Below, in pieces: positions 35,410-44,423 of a stretch of DNA of 64,000 nucleotides (positions are counted from its first letter, which is position 1; each line of letters starts with the position of its first letter). The position numbers were made by a program, and so were the translations under genes. The stretch comes from an uncultured Verrucomicrobiota bacterium. Its GTDB lineage: Bacteria > Verrucomicrobiota > Verrucomicrobiia > Limisphaerales > UBA9464. The DNA is taken from assembly GCA_903922605.1 (NCBI GenBank), contig CAIXUG010000001.1, positions 1 to 64,000 on the forward strand. The letters are read 5' to 3'. The notes under the pieces are model-generated. The model had not been told where the DNA came from, searched no databases, and saw only the letters and a list, made by a program, of their open reading frames with translations.

Positions 35410-36513
35410 ATGGCCGATCCCAAGTCCAGTTCCGGCAACCTGAAGCTGACCCCCTCGCCGGTCACCTCGCAGGATGACGCTTCCAGCCAGGCGCTGACCG
35501 AGGCGCTCGGCAGCAGCGTCCTGCTGGTCCGCCTCCTGTTGTGGGGCCTGCTCGTGGCGTTCGTGGGCTCGTGCATCTTCCAGGTGAAACCCAACGAGGT
35601 CGCCGTGGTGCTTCGCTTCGGCAAGCCGCGCGGGACCGGGCCCGACATGCTGCTCAAACCCGGCCTGCACTGGGCCCTGCCCCTGCCCATTGACGAGATC
35701 GTCCGGATGCCGGTCGGCGAGTCCAAGAGCGTCCGCGCCAAGAACGCCTGGTACGCCATCTCGCCCGAGGAGGAAGCCGCCGGCGTGGTGCCCGCCGCCA
35801 ATCCCACGCTGCGCCCCGGCGTGGACGGCCACACCCTGACCAGCGACGGCAACATCCTGCATGTGCGTGCCACGCTGAAATACCGCATCGCCGACCCGGT
35901 GGCCTACACGTTCCAGTTCCGTGACGTGACCAACACGCTGGTCAACTTCCTCAACAACGCCATCTATCACGCCAGCGCCCGCTTCACCGCCGACGCCGCG
36001 CTCTACAAGGACCGAACCGCCTTCACGGACGCCATCCGGGCACGGCTTTCCAGCCTCGTGGAACGGGCCAGCCTCGGCATCGCCCTCGAACCGCTCGACG
36101 TCGAGGTCTCCGCGCCGCTCTACGTGCGGGATGCCTTTGACGAGGTCATCCGCGCCGAGCAGGACCGCTCGAAAAAGATCAGCGAGGCCCAGGGCTTCTT
36201 CGACGAGACCGTGCGCAAGGCCGAAGGCGAGGCGTCCGCCATCCGCTCCAGCGGGCTGGTCGTGAGCAACTCGCTGGTGCAGGCCGTCAGTGCCGAGGCC
36301 AAGTTCTTCCTCGACCAGCTGCCGGTCTATGACCGCAACCCGGCGCTCTTCCGTGAGCGCAAGCGCATCGAGGCCGTGACCCAGGTCCTCACCAACGCGC
36401 CCGACAAGTTTTTCCTGCCCTCCCGGGCCGACGGTCAGCCGCGCGAACTGCGCCTGCAGCTGAACCGTGAGCCGCTGTCGCCCGTCACCAAGCCCAAGGC
36501 CAACGGCCAGTGA
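35410..36513 (+). CDS. HflK-like SPFH protein
   Basis: A 367-residue SPFH protein with one N-terminal membrane helix (VLLVRLLLWGLLVAFVGSCIF, about residues 37-57). The SPFH domain has VKPNEVAVVLRFGKPRG, LHWALPLPIDEIVRMPVGE and DGNILHVRATLKYRIADP. The helical stalk follows (FDEVIRAEQDRSKKISEAQ, ETVRKAEGEASAIRSSG). It resembles HflK but contains an unusual internal segment, WYAISPEEEAAGVVPAANP, between SPFH strands. It is the third SPFH protein in a row and lies 32 nt before the P1B ATPase gene. Confidence 0.88.
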   Translation: MADPKSSSGNLKLTPSPVTSQDDASSQALTEALGSSVLLVRLLLWGLLVAFVGSCIFQVKPNEVAVVLRFGKPRGTGPDMLLKPGLHWALPLPIDEIVRMPVGESKSVRAKNAWYAISPEEEAAGVVPAANPTLRPGVDGHTLTSDGNILHVRATLKYRIADPVAYTFQFRDVTNTLVNFLNNAIYHASARFTADAALYKDRTAFTDAIRARLSSLVERASLGIALEPLDVEVSAPLYVRDAFDEVIRAEQDRSKKISEAQGFFDETVRKAEGEASAIRSSGLVVSNSLVQAVSAEAKFFLDQLPVYDRNPALFRERKRIEAVTQVLTNAPDKFFLPSRADGQPRELRLQLNREPLSPVTKPKANGQ

Positions 36514-36545
36514 TCCGCCGCCCATCCTCCTTCCCCTCCTAGCCC

Positions 36546-38546
36546 ATGCAAGTCACCTCCCTTCTCGCCCAGCAAGACGACTGCGCCGACTGCGGTCACG
36601 ACCACGGCGGGCTGCAGCACAGCCACACCAACATGAAGCTGTGGCAGACGCTCGTCGGCCTCATCCTCGTGCTGAACTCGTTCCTCGTGGAATGGCTCTC
36701 GCCCGGCATGGCCACCGTCGGCGATCTCAGCGCGCTCGCGGGCACCATCGTGCTGGCCTACCCGATCCTGCTCGTGGCCTTCAAGGACCTCCGCCTCGGC
36801 CGGCTGAGCATCAACGAGCTGGTCGCGCTCGGCGTGCTCGCCTGCGCGGCCAAGGGCGACTTCCGCACCGCCGGCATCGTCGCCTTCTTCATGCTCCTCG
36901 GTGAGATCATCGAGACCCGCACCGCCGCCGGTGCCCGCGCCTCGATCGAGTCGCTCGTCAAGATCACCCCGACCAAGGCCCGCCGCCTCGTCGGCAACAG
37001 GGAGGAGGAGGTCGCCGCCAGCGCGCTTTCGGTCGGTGACGTGATCCGCATCCGCCCCGGTGACAACATCGCCGCCGACGGCGTGATCCTCACCGGGCAG
37101 GGCTCGGTGAACCAGGCGAACATCACGGGTGAATCCCTGCCCGTGGACAAGAACCCCGGCGAACAGGTCTTCGCCGGCACGGTCAATCTCAACGGCCTGC
37201 TGGAGGTCAAGGTCACGAAGGCCGGCCAGGACACCACCATCGGCCGGGTCCGCGAACTCATCCTCGCCGCCGAGAAGACCAAGCTGCCCTTCATGCGGAT
37301 CGTGGACCAGTACATCGGCTACTACACGCCGCTGGTGCTCGTCATCGCCGCACTGGTCTGGGCCTTCACCAAGGATCTCGACCGCGTGATCAGCGTGCTC
37401 ATCGGCGCCTGCCCCTGCGCCTTCATCCTGGCCACGCCCACCGCGATGGTCGCCGCGCTCAGCGCCGCCGCGCGGCTCGGCATCCTCGTGAAGAACATCG
37501 CCGACCTCGAGGCGGCCGCCCGCATCACCGCGTTTGTCTTCGACAAGACCGGCACGCTCACGACCGGCAAGCTGGTCGTCAGCCGGCTCAATCCGCTCGG
37601 GGACGTCGCCCCGGCCGAGCTGCTCCGCCTCGCCGCCAGCACGGAACGCTTCTCCAATCATCCGACCGCGAAGGCCATCGTGCAGCTCGCCGAGGAGGCC
37701 GGTGTGCCGCTGGCCACCGTCACCGATTTCAAGGAGATCGCCGGCCGCGGCGTCGGTGCCCTGCTGGACGGTTCCCGCCTCGTCATCGGCCGCGCCGCCT
37801 GGTTGCGCGACAACGGTGTGAACGGCGACTTCCTCAAGTCGGTGGACCTCGATGAGACCGCCGGCTTCAGCCTGCTCTTCGTCGCCCGCGATGGCGTGTG
37901 CATCGGCTGGTTCGGTTTGCAGGATCAGACCCGCGGCGAGGCCGCCGAGGCGATCCAGGGCCTGCAGGCGGCCGGCATCCGCCGCATCGCGATGGTGAGC
38001 GGCGACCGCAAGCCGGTGGCCGAACGCGTGGCCGCCGAGATCGGCGTGCCCGAGGTCGTCGCCGAGTGCCTGCCGCAGGACAAGGTCGAGTTTGTGAAGG
38101 CCTGCAAGGCCAAGGGCTACCGGGTCGCCGTCGTCGGTGACGGCGTGAACGACGCCCCGGCGCTGGCCGCCGGCGACATCAGCATCGCCATGGGCGCCGC
38201 CGGCAGCGAGGTCGCGATCCATTCCGCGACCATCGCGCTGATGAACAACGACCTCCGCCGCCTGCCGTTCCTGGTGAAGATTTCCCGGATGGCCCGCAAC
38301 GTCATCAACCAGAACTTCCTCTTCGGCATCCTGTTCGTGGTGGTCGTGCTCACTGCCGGGGCGATGGGCAAGGTGCATCCGATCATGGCCGCGCTGCTGC
38401 ACAACGTCGGCGCGCTGGTCGTCGTGTTCAACAGCGCCCGCCTCGTCCGCCAGGGCGAGGAGCTGGAGCCGTTCCTGAAGCCCGAAACCAAGCCGGAAGA
38501 GCCGGGCGACAGCAGCCCGGTGACGTTGACGCCGGCGACGGCTTGA
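36546..38546 (+). CDS. P1B-type heavy-metal-translocating ATPase
   Basis: A 666-residue metal export pump. The N-terminus has no full metal-binding domain, only a Cys/His patch (CADCGHDHGGLQHSH). Core motifs: TGES (about residue 194), membrane motif CPC in GACPCAFILATPTAM (about 288-290), phospho-acceptor DKTGTLT (Asp about 332), ERFSNHP (the SEHP-type His), and GDGVNDAP (about 530). The last membrane helices read LLHNVGALVVVFNSARL, lacking both the MxSS of Cu+ pumps and the DxG of typical Zn/Cd pumps, so metal choice is uncertain. Its position directly after three SPFH genes is unusual and suggests a shared membrane assembly. Confidence 0.93.
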   Translation: MQVTSLLAQQDDCADCGHDHGGLQHSHTNMKLWQTLVGLILVLNSFLVEWLSPGMATVGDLSALAGTIVLAYPILLVAFKDLRLGRLSINELVALGVLACAAKGDFRTAGIVAFFMLLGEIIETRTAAGARASIESLVKITPTKARRLVGNREEEVAASALSVGDVIRIRPGDNIAADGVILTGQGSVNQANITGESLPVDKNPGEQVFAGTVNLNGLLEVKVTKAGQDTTIGRVRELILAAEKTKLPFMRIVDQYIGYYTPLVLVIAALVWAFTKDLDRVISVLIGACPCAFILATPTAMVAALSAAARLGILVKNIADLEAAARITAFVFDKTGTLTTGKLVVSRLNPLGDVAPAELLRLAASTERFSNHPTAKAIVQLAEEAGVPLATVTDFKEIAGRGVGALLDGSRLVIGRAAWLRDNGVNGDFLKSVDLDETAGFSLLFVARDGVCIGWFGLQDQTRGEAAEAIQGLQAAGIRRIAMVSGDRKPVAERVAAEIGVPEVVAECLPQDKVEFVKACKAKGYRVAVVGDGVNDAPALAAGDISIAMGAAGSEVAIHSATIALMNNDLRRLPFLVKISRMARNVINQNFLFGILFVVVVLTAGAMGKVHPIMAALLHNVGALVVVFNSARLVRQGEELEPFLKPETKPEEPGDSSPVTLTPATA

Positions 38547-38562
38547 GGTTTATTTTACGCCG

Positions 38563-38751
38563 ATGGCAAAAGTTGAAAAACCTGTTGTGTCCGCCCGCCA
38601 AAATGCCTTGGCAGAAGCCGCATTCCCGCAGGGACAACGTCTTGTGAGCATGGACACCTTGAGGCGTTCAGACCGGAAGTTGCGGTTTGAAGACGCCAAG
38701 CGCAGGGTTTTTTCCGAGCATCGCGAACTCCTCCGACGTCTGGCTGAGTGA
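38563..38751 (+). CDS. Probable antitoxin of a Doc-type toxin-antitoxin pair
   Basis: A 62-residue charged protein (MAKVEKPVVSARQNALAEAA, later LRRSDRKLRFEDAKRRVFSE) with no membrane segment. Its TGA overlaps the ATG of the toxin gene by one base (TGATG). Small acidic/basic partners in this position are the rule for Doc/Fic toxins. DNA here is AT-richer than the flanking genes. TTGACG at 38526 and TATTTT at 38551, 19 nt apart inside the end of the ATPase gene, could be a private promoter with almost no leader. Confidence 0.65.
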   Translation: MAKVEKPVVSARQNALAEAAFPQGQRLVSMDTLRRSDRKLRFEDAKRRVFSEHRELLRRLAE

Positions 38752-39755
38752 TGGAGACCGAGCCGATATTCCTCGAATATGATGAAGTCATCGAACTCCA
38801 CGAGCAGTCGATTGCCGAGTTCGGTGGCAGCATGGGAATTCGGGACCGTGGTCTGGTGGAATCCGCCCTTGCCTCCGCCAAGAACGCGTTCTTTTTCGGA
38901 AACGGAGACACTTTCGATGTCGCTGCGGCTTACGCATTCCATATCGCCGAAGCTCAGGCCTTCCTTGACGGCAACAAGCGAACCGCCATCGCCAGCGCAA
39001 TCGCCTTCCTGCACCTCAATGGCGTCGCCGAAGTCCCAGGCGATGGTGTGTTGTATGACGCAATGATTGCCATTGCGAAACACCGCCTGGACAAACCTGG
39101 GCTGGCTGACCTGTTCCGAAAGCATGACGGGAACAGTGGAGGACGTGTGCTCCGGGAAGAACCACCAACGGCTTACGGGCAGACAGACCGGCGAAATACG
39201 AAGTACAGTCTATCCCCCGGAAAATTCTGGGTCGAAGGACTGCCGCCTGTTCTCAATGGGATCACGGGAATCTTACCTCTTCCGATGATTTTGGACCTGA
39301 CAGTTGGCGAGGAAGTCGTGCTTTGCTGGCGAGAACCGACTCCGTTCGCAGACCAGTTTGCCTCCATACGTCCGTTCAGTCTGTATCTGAACACCGGTAT
39401 GTTCAGGTCAGGTTTCGGACCACTGATGTGGATGGTTTTTTTTGTTACCGAAGGTTCGGAGCAATCACCCCATCTGGCCGCCGCTGAATGCCTCGTAAAT
39501 CCTGACTCCGAAATTCAGTTGGCACTTTGGCGAAGACTCTCCAAGCAGACTCACTGGCATCTAGTGATTCTTGATGGCCGGAATCAGGTGAAAAGATTTT
39601 TGGAGTTTCCAAACAATTTTGAGCTGAGCCGAGCTTTGGGACTGATGGCGCAGGTTTGTTCGGGTTCTGAAATGACAAATTTTGAACGCGCCCAGGAGGA
39701 ATTCAGCCAGGCTTTCCCGCTGGAAACCCTGCTGAAGCCCCAGTCCCAGCCATAG
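38751..39755 (+). CDS. Doc-family (Fic fold) toxin fused to an unknown C-terminal domain
   Basis: A 334-residue protein. Residues 1 to about 125 are a Doc toxin: FLEYDEVIELHEQSI, GIRDRGLVESALASAKN, the motif AQAFLDGNKRTA near residue 70 and KPGLADLFRKH at the normal end of Doc. In the canonical motif HxFx(D/N)GNK the His is catalytic; here it is Gln. The additional 200 residues (from GRVLREEPP to the end) match no family I know. They contain LTVGEEVVLCWREPTPFADQF, GPLMWMVFFVTEG, LAAAECLVNPDSEIQLALWR and THWHLVILDGRNQVKRFLEF. Doc toxins are usually about 125 residues, so the tail is an unusual fusion. The start ATG at 38751 overlaps the antitoxin stop. Base composition suggests recent acquisition. 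Confidence 0.8.
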   Translation: METEPIFLEYDEVIELHEQSIAEFGGSMGIRDRGLVESALASAKNAFFFGNGDTFDVAAAYAFHIAEAQAFLDGNKRTAIASAIAFLHLNGVAEVPGDGVLYDAMIAIAKHRLDKPGLADLFRKHDGNSGGRVLREEPPTAYGQTDRRNTKYSLSPGKFWVEGLPPVLNGITGILPLPMILDLTVGEEVVLCWREPTPFADQFASIRPFSLYLNTGMFRSGFGPLMWMVFFVTEGSEQSPHLAAAECLVNPDSEIQLALWRRLSKQTHWHLVILDGRNQVKRFLEFPNNFELSRALGLMAQVCSGSEMTNFERAQEEFSQAFPLETLLKPQSQP

Positions 39756-39776
39756 GTCCGATTCTGACAACTTCAC

Positions 39777-41006
39777 ATGGCCACCCTGCCCACTCCGCAC
39801 TCCGCGCTCCCCGCTCCGCGCTCCGACGAAGTCGTGATCCGCGCCGCCGGCCTGACCAAGGTCTTCCAGGATTTCTGGGGCCGGCCCAAGGCGCGTGCCG
39901 TGGACAACGTGGATTTTGAGGTGCGCCGCGGTGAGGTGTTCGGCCTGCTCGGGCCGAACGGTTCCGGCAAGTCCACCACCATCAAGATGCTGCTGGGCCT
40001 GCTCTACCCGACCAAGGGCCAGGTCACCGTCTTCGGCGCGTCGCCGCGCGACGTGAAGACCAAGGCCCGCATCGGCTACCTGCCCGAGGAAAGTTACCTC
40101 TACCGCTACCTCACTCCCGGGGAGACGCTCGATTTCTTCGGCAACCTGTTCGCCCTGGATTCCGCCGACCGGAAGAAGCGCACCGAACAGCTCATCGAGA
40201 TGGTCGGCCTCGGCAACGCGCGCACGCGCACCGTGGGCGAGTTTTCCAAGGGCATGCAGCGCCGCATCGGCCTCGCCCAGGCGCTGATCAACGATCCCGA
40301 CCTCATCATCCTTGACGAGCCCACCGCCGGTCTCGACCCCCTTGGCTGCCGCGAGATCAAGGATCTCATCCGGACTCTCGCGAAACGCGGCAAGACCGTC
40401 ATCCTGAGCTCGCATCTGCTCGCGGATGTCGAGGACGTCTGTGACCGCGTGGTGATCTATTACGGCGGCAAGATCCAGGCCCAGGGCACCCTGAAGGAAC
40501 TGCTCGCCGCGCCCGACGAGGTCCGCATCACCTCGCCGGTGCTGAGCCGGGAGACCACCGAGAAGGTGCTGCAAATCCTGCGCGCCGAGGTGGGCGACAC
40601 CGTGCGGCTCGAAAACCCGACCCAGAACCTGGAGAACTACTTCCTCGGCGTGGTCGAACGCGCACGCGCGCAATCCACGAGCGGCGCCACCAGCGGCAAC
40701 TCGGTCGCCGCGTTTATCAAGGGCAGCGCCGAGGCCGGTGCCAGCCAGTCCGACAAGGTGCTCGACCGGCTCACCAAACCGTCCACATCCGCAACGGCGA
40801 CGACCGCGCCGGTTCCCACTGTTACCGCGCCCGCGCCCAAGGTGGATGTCGCCAAACTCGCGGCCCTTACGAAAGCCGACGAGCCGGCAACACCGGCAAC
40901 GTCTGCCCCATCCGCCACCCAACCCGCACCCGAGGCCCCCAAGCCGGCGGACCTGAGCAAGGCCAACGAGAAGCTGTCGGGCCTCCTCGGCGGCAAAAAA
41001 CCCTAG
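39777..41006 (+). CDS. ABC transporter ATP-binding protein with Ala/Pro/Thr-rich C-terminal tail
   Basis: The ATPase of an ABC-2 exporter, 409 residues. Walker A is GPNGSGKST (about 58-66), the signature EFSKGMQRRIGLAQ, Walker B LIILDEPTAGLDP and the switch His ILSSHLL. After the ATPase core and a short regulatory segment, a tail of about 110 residues is low in complexity and rich in Ala, Pro, Thr (TATTAPVPTVTAPAPKVD), ending SKANEKLSGLLGGKKP. The ATG at 39777 reads through a heptamer array; the GTG at 39834 (MIRAAGLTKVF) is an alternative start closer to the family. It probably drives the permease at 41520, or also the one at 31467. Confidence 0.9.
   Translation: MATLPTPHSALPAPRSDEVVIRAAGLTKVFQDFWGRPKARAVDNVDFEVRRGEVFGLLGPNGSGKSTTIKMLLGLLYPTKGQVTVFGASPRDVKTKARIGYLPEESYLYRYLTPGETLDFFGNLFALDSADRKKRTEQLIEMVGLGNARTRTVGEFSKGMQRRIGLAQALINDPDLIILDEPTAGLDPLGCREIKDLIRTLAKRGKTVILSSHLLADVEDVCDRVVIYYGGKIQAQGTLKELLAAPDEVRITSPVLSRETTEKVLQILRAEVGDTVRLENPTQNLENYFLGVVERARAQSTSGATSGNSVAAFIKGSAEAGASQSDKVLDRLTKPSTSATATTAPVPTVTAPAPKVDVAKLAALTKADEPATPATSAPSATQPAPEAPKPADLSKANEKLSGLLGGKKP
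39791..39825. repeat. Heptamer array across the ABC ATPase start region
   Basis: Five units in exact 7-nt phase: CACTCCG, CACTCCG, CGCTCCC, CGCTCCG, CGCTCCG. The array lies just after the first possible ATG (39777) and before the alternative GTG (39834), so part of it would be translated only if the first start is used. Confidence 0.8.
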
Positions 41007-41013
41007 CGGTGTG

Positions 41014-41514
41014 ATGAGAGGCTCACTTATCGCATGGTTGGCTGGCATTTTCTGCATCTTGCAGCTCGGATGCGGGAATTCGCATGCCGTGTCGGTAGAC
41101 ACGGTATCGGCGGACGATCCCGAAATGAACCGGGCGATCGCCCAAGCCCGGTTAACCATGTCTCGCTTCGATGAGGCCTTTGACCAGAAGCACACCACCG
41201 CAGACCTTTTTTTCCTCAAGAAGCCTTATGCGACCCCAAGCGGGGGTGCCGAGCACATGTGGATCACGATCAAGGACCGATCTTCAGAAGGATATGTCGG
41301 AACGGTGAACAACGACGCCGAAACAACCAAACTCGCACGCTTGGGCCAGGAGGTGACCGTGAAACCGTCCGAGGCGTCCGATTGGTATTTTGTCAAAAAT
41401 GGGGTCATGCACGGAGGTTATACGACGCGATGCTCAATGAAGAAAATGAAGCCGACGGAAAGGGCCGAGCTGCTGCTTCGCCTGCCCTATAAAATGGCTC
41501 CCGATAACGAGTGA
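41014..41514 (+). CDS. DUF2314 domain protein, probable lipoprotein
   Basis: A 166-residue exported protein starting at ATG 41014 or GTG 41011. The N-terminal helix RGSLIAWLAGIFCILQLGC ends in a Cys that fits a degenerate lipobox. The second half is a DUF2314 domain: EHMWITIKDRSSEGYVGTVN, LARLGQEVTVKPSEASDWYF and the GGYTTRC end. DUF2314 proteins have no established function. The gene is AT-richer than its neighbours and lies between the ABC ATPase and permease genes, so it may be an inserted cassette. Its stop is 5 nt before the permease start. Confidence 0.75.
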   Translation: MRGSLIAWLAGIFCILQLGCGNSHAVSVDTVSADDPEMNRAIAQARLTMSRFDEAFDQKHTTADLFFLKKPYATPSGGAEHMWITIKDRSSEGYVGTVNNDAETTKLARLGQEVTVKPSEASDWYFVKNGVMHGGYTTRCSMKKMKPTERAELLLRLPYKMAPDNE

Positions 41515-41519
41515 ATCCG

Positions 41520-42896
41520 ATGCAGCCCCTTTTCGCCGTCGCCCGACTCACGCTGAAGGCCGCCTTCCGCTTCAAGCTCGTGCTTGTGCTGATGGCGCTG
41601 CTGCTGGGCGCGGTCATTGCGCTGCCGATGATCATCAAGCACGACGGCTCGGCGCTGGGCTTCACCCAGATCCTCATCACCTACACGCTCTCGGCTATTA
41701 CGGCGCTGCTGGGCTTCGCCACCCTCTGGCTGGCGTGCGGCTCACTGGCGCGGGAGGTCGAGGACTTCTCGATGCAGCTGGTCTGCACCAAGCCGGTCCC
41801 GCGCTGGCAGATCTGGCTGGGCAAATGGGTGGGCATCATGGCGCTGAACCTCCTGCTGCTCGCGGTCTCGGGCACCGCCGTCTATTTCCTGCTGCTCGCC
41901 AAGGCGAACGGCCTGAGCGCCGAGCAGCAGAAGGTGCTGCATGACGAGGTGCTGGTGGCCCGCAAGTCGGCCCGGGAGGCGATACCGAACATCGAGCCGG
42001 AGGTGGAGAAGCTCTACCAGGAGCGCATCCGTCAGCAGGCCGTGGCCTCGCTGGACCGGGATTTCGTCCGCCGGCAGATCCGCGAGCAGATCAAGGGCTC
42101 CCGGCAGTACATCCGTCCCGGACAGGGCCGGCGCTGGATCCTCTCGCTCGGGCCGGATGCGGCCTCCCGGCTGAAAGACCAGACGCTCTACGTGCGCGTC
42201 CATTACATCACGACGGAATACGCCGGCTCCGGGGCGACCTACGATTTCGGCTGGGAAGTCGGCCCGCCCGAGGGGCATACCCGGCAGCGCCTCCGGAACT
42301 CCTTCGCTCCCGATTCGTTCACGACCTTTCCCATCGAACCCAACCACATCGCGCCCGACGGCACGGTGACGGTGGACATGTTCAACCTGAACGATAAGCC
42401 GGTGCTGCTGCCGTTGGAGGACGGGCTGGAAGTGCTCTATCGCGAGGGAGGCTTCGCGCTGAATTTCGCCCGCGGCCTCGGGATCATCTTCTGCTGGCTC
42501 GGCCTGCTCTGCGCCATCGGCCTGTTCACAGCCTCCAAGATGCAGTTCAATGTCGCGGCGTTTGTCTCGCTGGCGATCCTGATTGTCGGCACATCCAGCG
42601 GCACGCTGAAGCAGGTGGTCGAGCAGGGCGGTGTCATCGGAGTCAGCAGTGAAGACGGTGTCGTTGCAAAGAAGACGCTGTTCAACCAGGCCTCGGTGGT
42701 CGTCTATGGCAACCTGCGCTGGGTCATTGAGCAGATCGCGGGGTTCAATCCGGTGGATTCGCTGAGCACCGGCCGCAGCATCACCTGGGGGCAGCTCGCC
42801 ACGGCGTTCGTGGTGGTCGTCGGCCTCGCTGGCGGCATCTTCATGGTGGCGGGCATCTGGATCTTCACCCGCCGGGAACTGGCGGCACCGCAATGA
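41520..42896 (+). CDS. ABC-2 type permease with large extracytoplasmic loop
   Basis: A 458-residue membrane protein. I chose the ATG at 41520 (MQPLFAVARLTLKAAFRFKL); a GTG 9 nt earlier is possible. Three or four hydrophobic helices come first, including the ABC-2 element SLAREVEDFSMQLVCTKPVPR. A soluble segment of about 200 residues follows (DEVLVARKSAREAIPNIEPE ... GLEVLYREGG). A second membrane block (ARGLGIIFCWLGLLCAIGLF ... VVVVGLAGGIFMVAGIWIF) ends RRELAAPQ. It likely pairs with the ATPase at 39777. Its TGA overlaps the start of the next gene as ATGA, indicating coupled translation. Confidence 0.87.
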   Translation: MQPLFAVARLTLKAAFRFKLVLVLMALLLGAVIALPMIIKHDGSALGFTQILITYTLSAITALLGFATLWLACGSLAREVEDFSMQLVCTKPVPRWQIWLGKWVGIMALNLLLLAVSGTAVYFLLLAKANGLSAEQQKVLHDEVLVARKSAREAIPNIEPEVEKLYQERIRQQAVASLDRDFVRRQIREQIKGSRQYIRPGQGRRWILSLGPDAASRLKDQTLYVRVHYITTEYAGSGATYDFGWEVGPPEGHTRQRLRNSFAPDSFTTFPIEPNHIAPDGTVTVDMFNLNDKPVLLPLEDGLEVLYREGGFALNFARGLGIIFCWLGLLCAIGLFTASKMQFNVAAFVSLAILIVGTSSGTLKQVVEQGGVIGVSSEDGVVAKKTLFNQASVVVYGNLRWVIEQIAGFNPVDSLSTGRSITWGQLATAFVVVVGLAGGIFMVAGIWIFTRRELAAPQ

Positions 42897-44353
42897 ACGC
42901 GCGCAAATCCATCTTCGCCATTGTGATCGTGCTGGCGCTGGTCGCCGGCTCGCTGGTGCAGACGCGCCTGAACCGCGACCGCGAGCGGCTGGGCCTCACC
43001 CGCACCGCCATCATCAGCAACGCGCCTCCCGTGCTGGCCTTCACCACCGTCGCCCTGGGCGGCTTCCGCGGGCTGATTGCCAATGCGCTCTGGATCCGCA
43101 CCACCGAGCTGCAGGAGGACGGGAAATACTTCGAGGCCGTCCAACTGGCGGACTGGATCACCAAGCTGCAGCCCCATTTCTCGCAGGTGTGGGCCAACCA
43201 GGCCTGGAACATGGCCTACAACATCTCGGTCAAGTTCCCCAACCCCGAGGACCGCTGGCTCTGGGTGCAGCGCGGCATCGAGCTGCTGCGCGACCAGGGC
43301 CTGAAGTACAATCCCGAGCAGGCGCTCATGTATCGTGAGCTGGGCTGGCTGTTCCAGCACAAGATGGGGGCCAACCTCGACGACGCCCACTGGCTCTACA
43401 AGACCGAGTGGGCCCGCATGATGCAGGAGGTCATCCCCGGCGGCCACCCGAACTACGACGAGCTGCTCAACCCGAAGACGCCGGAGGCCAGGGCCCGCGT
43501 CACCAAGCTCGTGGAGACCTACAAGCTCGAACCCGCAATGATGAAAAAGGTGGACGACACCTACGGCCCGCTCGAATGGCGCCTGCCCGAAACCCACGCC
43601 ATCTACTGGGGCATGATGGGCATCGAACATTCCCCCGCGCAGGACAAGATGCCGCTGCGCCGCGAGATCTTCCAGCCGATGCTCGCCGCCTTCCAGCGCG
43701 GCCGGATCGTCACCAACCGCTTCGCCAACCGCATCGAGCTCGAGCCGAACCTCGACATCATCCCGAACGTCTCCCGCGCGTATGAGGATGCCATCGCGGC
43801 CGAACCCGACAACGCCGCCCACATCGGCACGGCGCACCGCAACTTCATGAAGGATGCGATCTACTTCCTCTATGCCAACAACCGGCAGGCCGAGGCGCAG
43901 AAGTGGTTCGACTATCTCCGCAAAAAATACGGCAGCGGCGACAAGGTGGGCATTCCCGAAAACTCCACCATGGAGGAGTACGCGCTCAGCAAGATCACCG
44001 AGGATATCAACGAGACCTCCCGCGACCGCGTCACGGCGCTGCTGCACGGCTTCCTCACGCAGGCCTACTACAATCTCGCCATCGGCGAGGACGCCCACGC
44101 CGCCGGCCTCGAACGCATGGCCGCACGCATCATCGACAACTACAACTACCGCACCCGCAATCCCGGATCAAAGGTGCGCGTGGAGCTGGCCTCCCTGGAC
44201 GAGATGAAGCGCAATGTGCTGCTCGACATGCTCGCCCCCGACCCCGAGGTGAATCCGGAATTCCAAGCCATGCTGCGCACCAAGCTGCAGCTGCCGGCCA
44301 GCTTCGGCGTGCCTACGGGCACGAACGCCCCGGCCAAGCCCACCGCGCCGTAG
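42893..44353 (+). CDS. Membrane-anchored helical-repeat protein linked to the ABC exporter
   Basis: A 486-residue protein of unknown family. One N-terminal membrane helix (SIFAIVIVLALVAGSLV) is followed by soluble helices with TPR-like features: ELQEDGKYFEAVQLADWITK, WANQAWNMAYNISVKFPNP, LMYRELGWLFQHKMGANLDD and FLYANNRQAEAQKWFDYLRK. The region GGFRGLIANALWIRTTELQ looks conserved. It ends in a Pro/Ala tail. It overlaps the permease stop by four bases, so it is almost certainly an exporter partner, perhaps a periplasmic adaptor or assembly factor. No enzymatic motif was found. Confidence 0.7.
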   Translation: MNARKSIFAIVIVLALVAGSLVQTRLNRDRERLGLTRTAIISNAPPVLAFTTVALGGFRGLIANALWIRTTELQEDGKYFEAVQLADWITKLQPHFSQVWANQAWNMAYNISVKFPNPEDRWLWVQRGIELLRDQGLKYNPEQALMYRELGWLFQHKMGANLDDAHWLYKTEWARMMQEVIPGGHPNYDELLNPKTPEARARVTKLVETYKLEPAMMKKVDDTYGPLEWRLPETHAIYWGMMGIEHSPAQDKMPLRREIFQPMLAAFQRGRIVTNRFANRIELEPNLDIIPNVSRAYEDAIAAEPDNAAHIGTAHRNFMKDAIYFLYANNRQAEAQKWFDYLRKKYGSGDKVGIPENSTMEEYALSKITEDINETSRDRVTALLHGFLTQAYYNLAIGEDAHAAGLERMAARIIDNYNYRTRNPGSKVRVELASLDEMKRNVLLDMLAPDPEVNPEFQAMLRTKLQLPASFGVPTGTNAPAKPTAP

Positions 44354-44423
44354 GCATTCACGCGGGGGACATCTGTTTCCCGGTTGTGCCAACAGGTTGT
44401 GAAAAAGACGGGGCGACGTCCGG

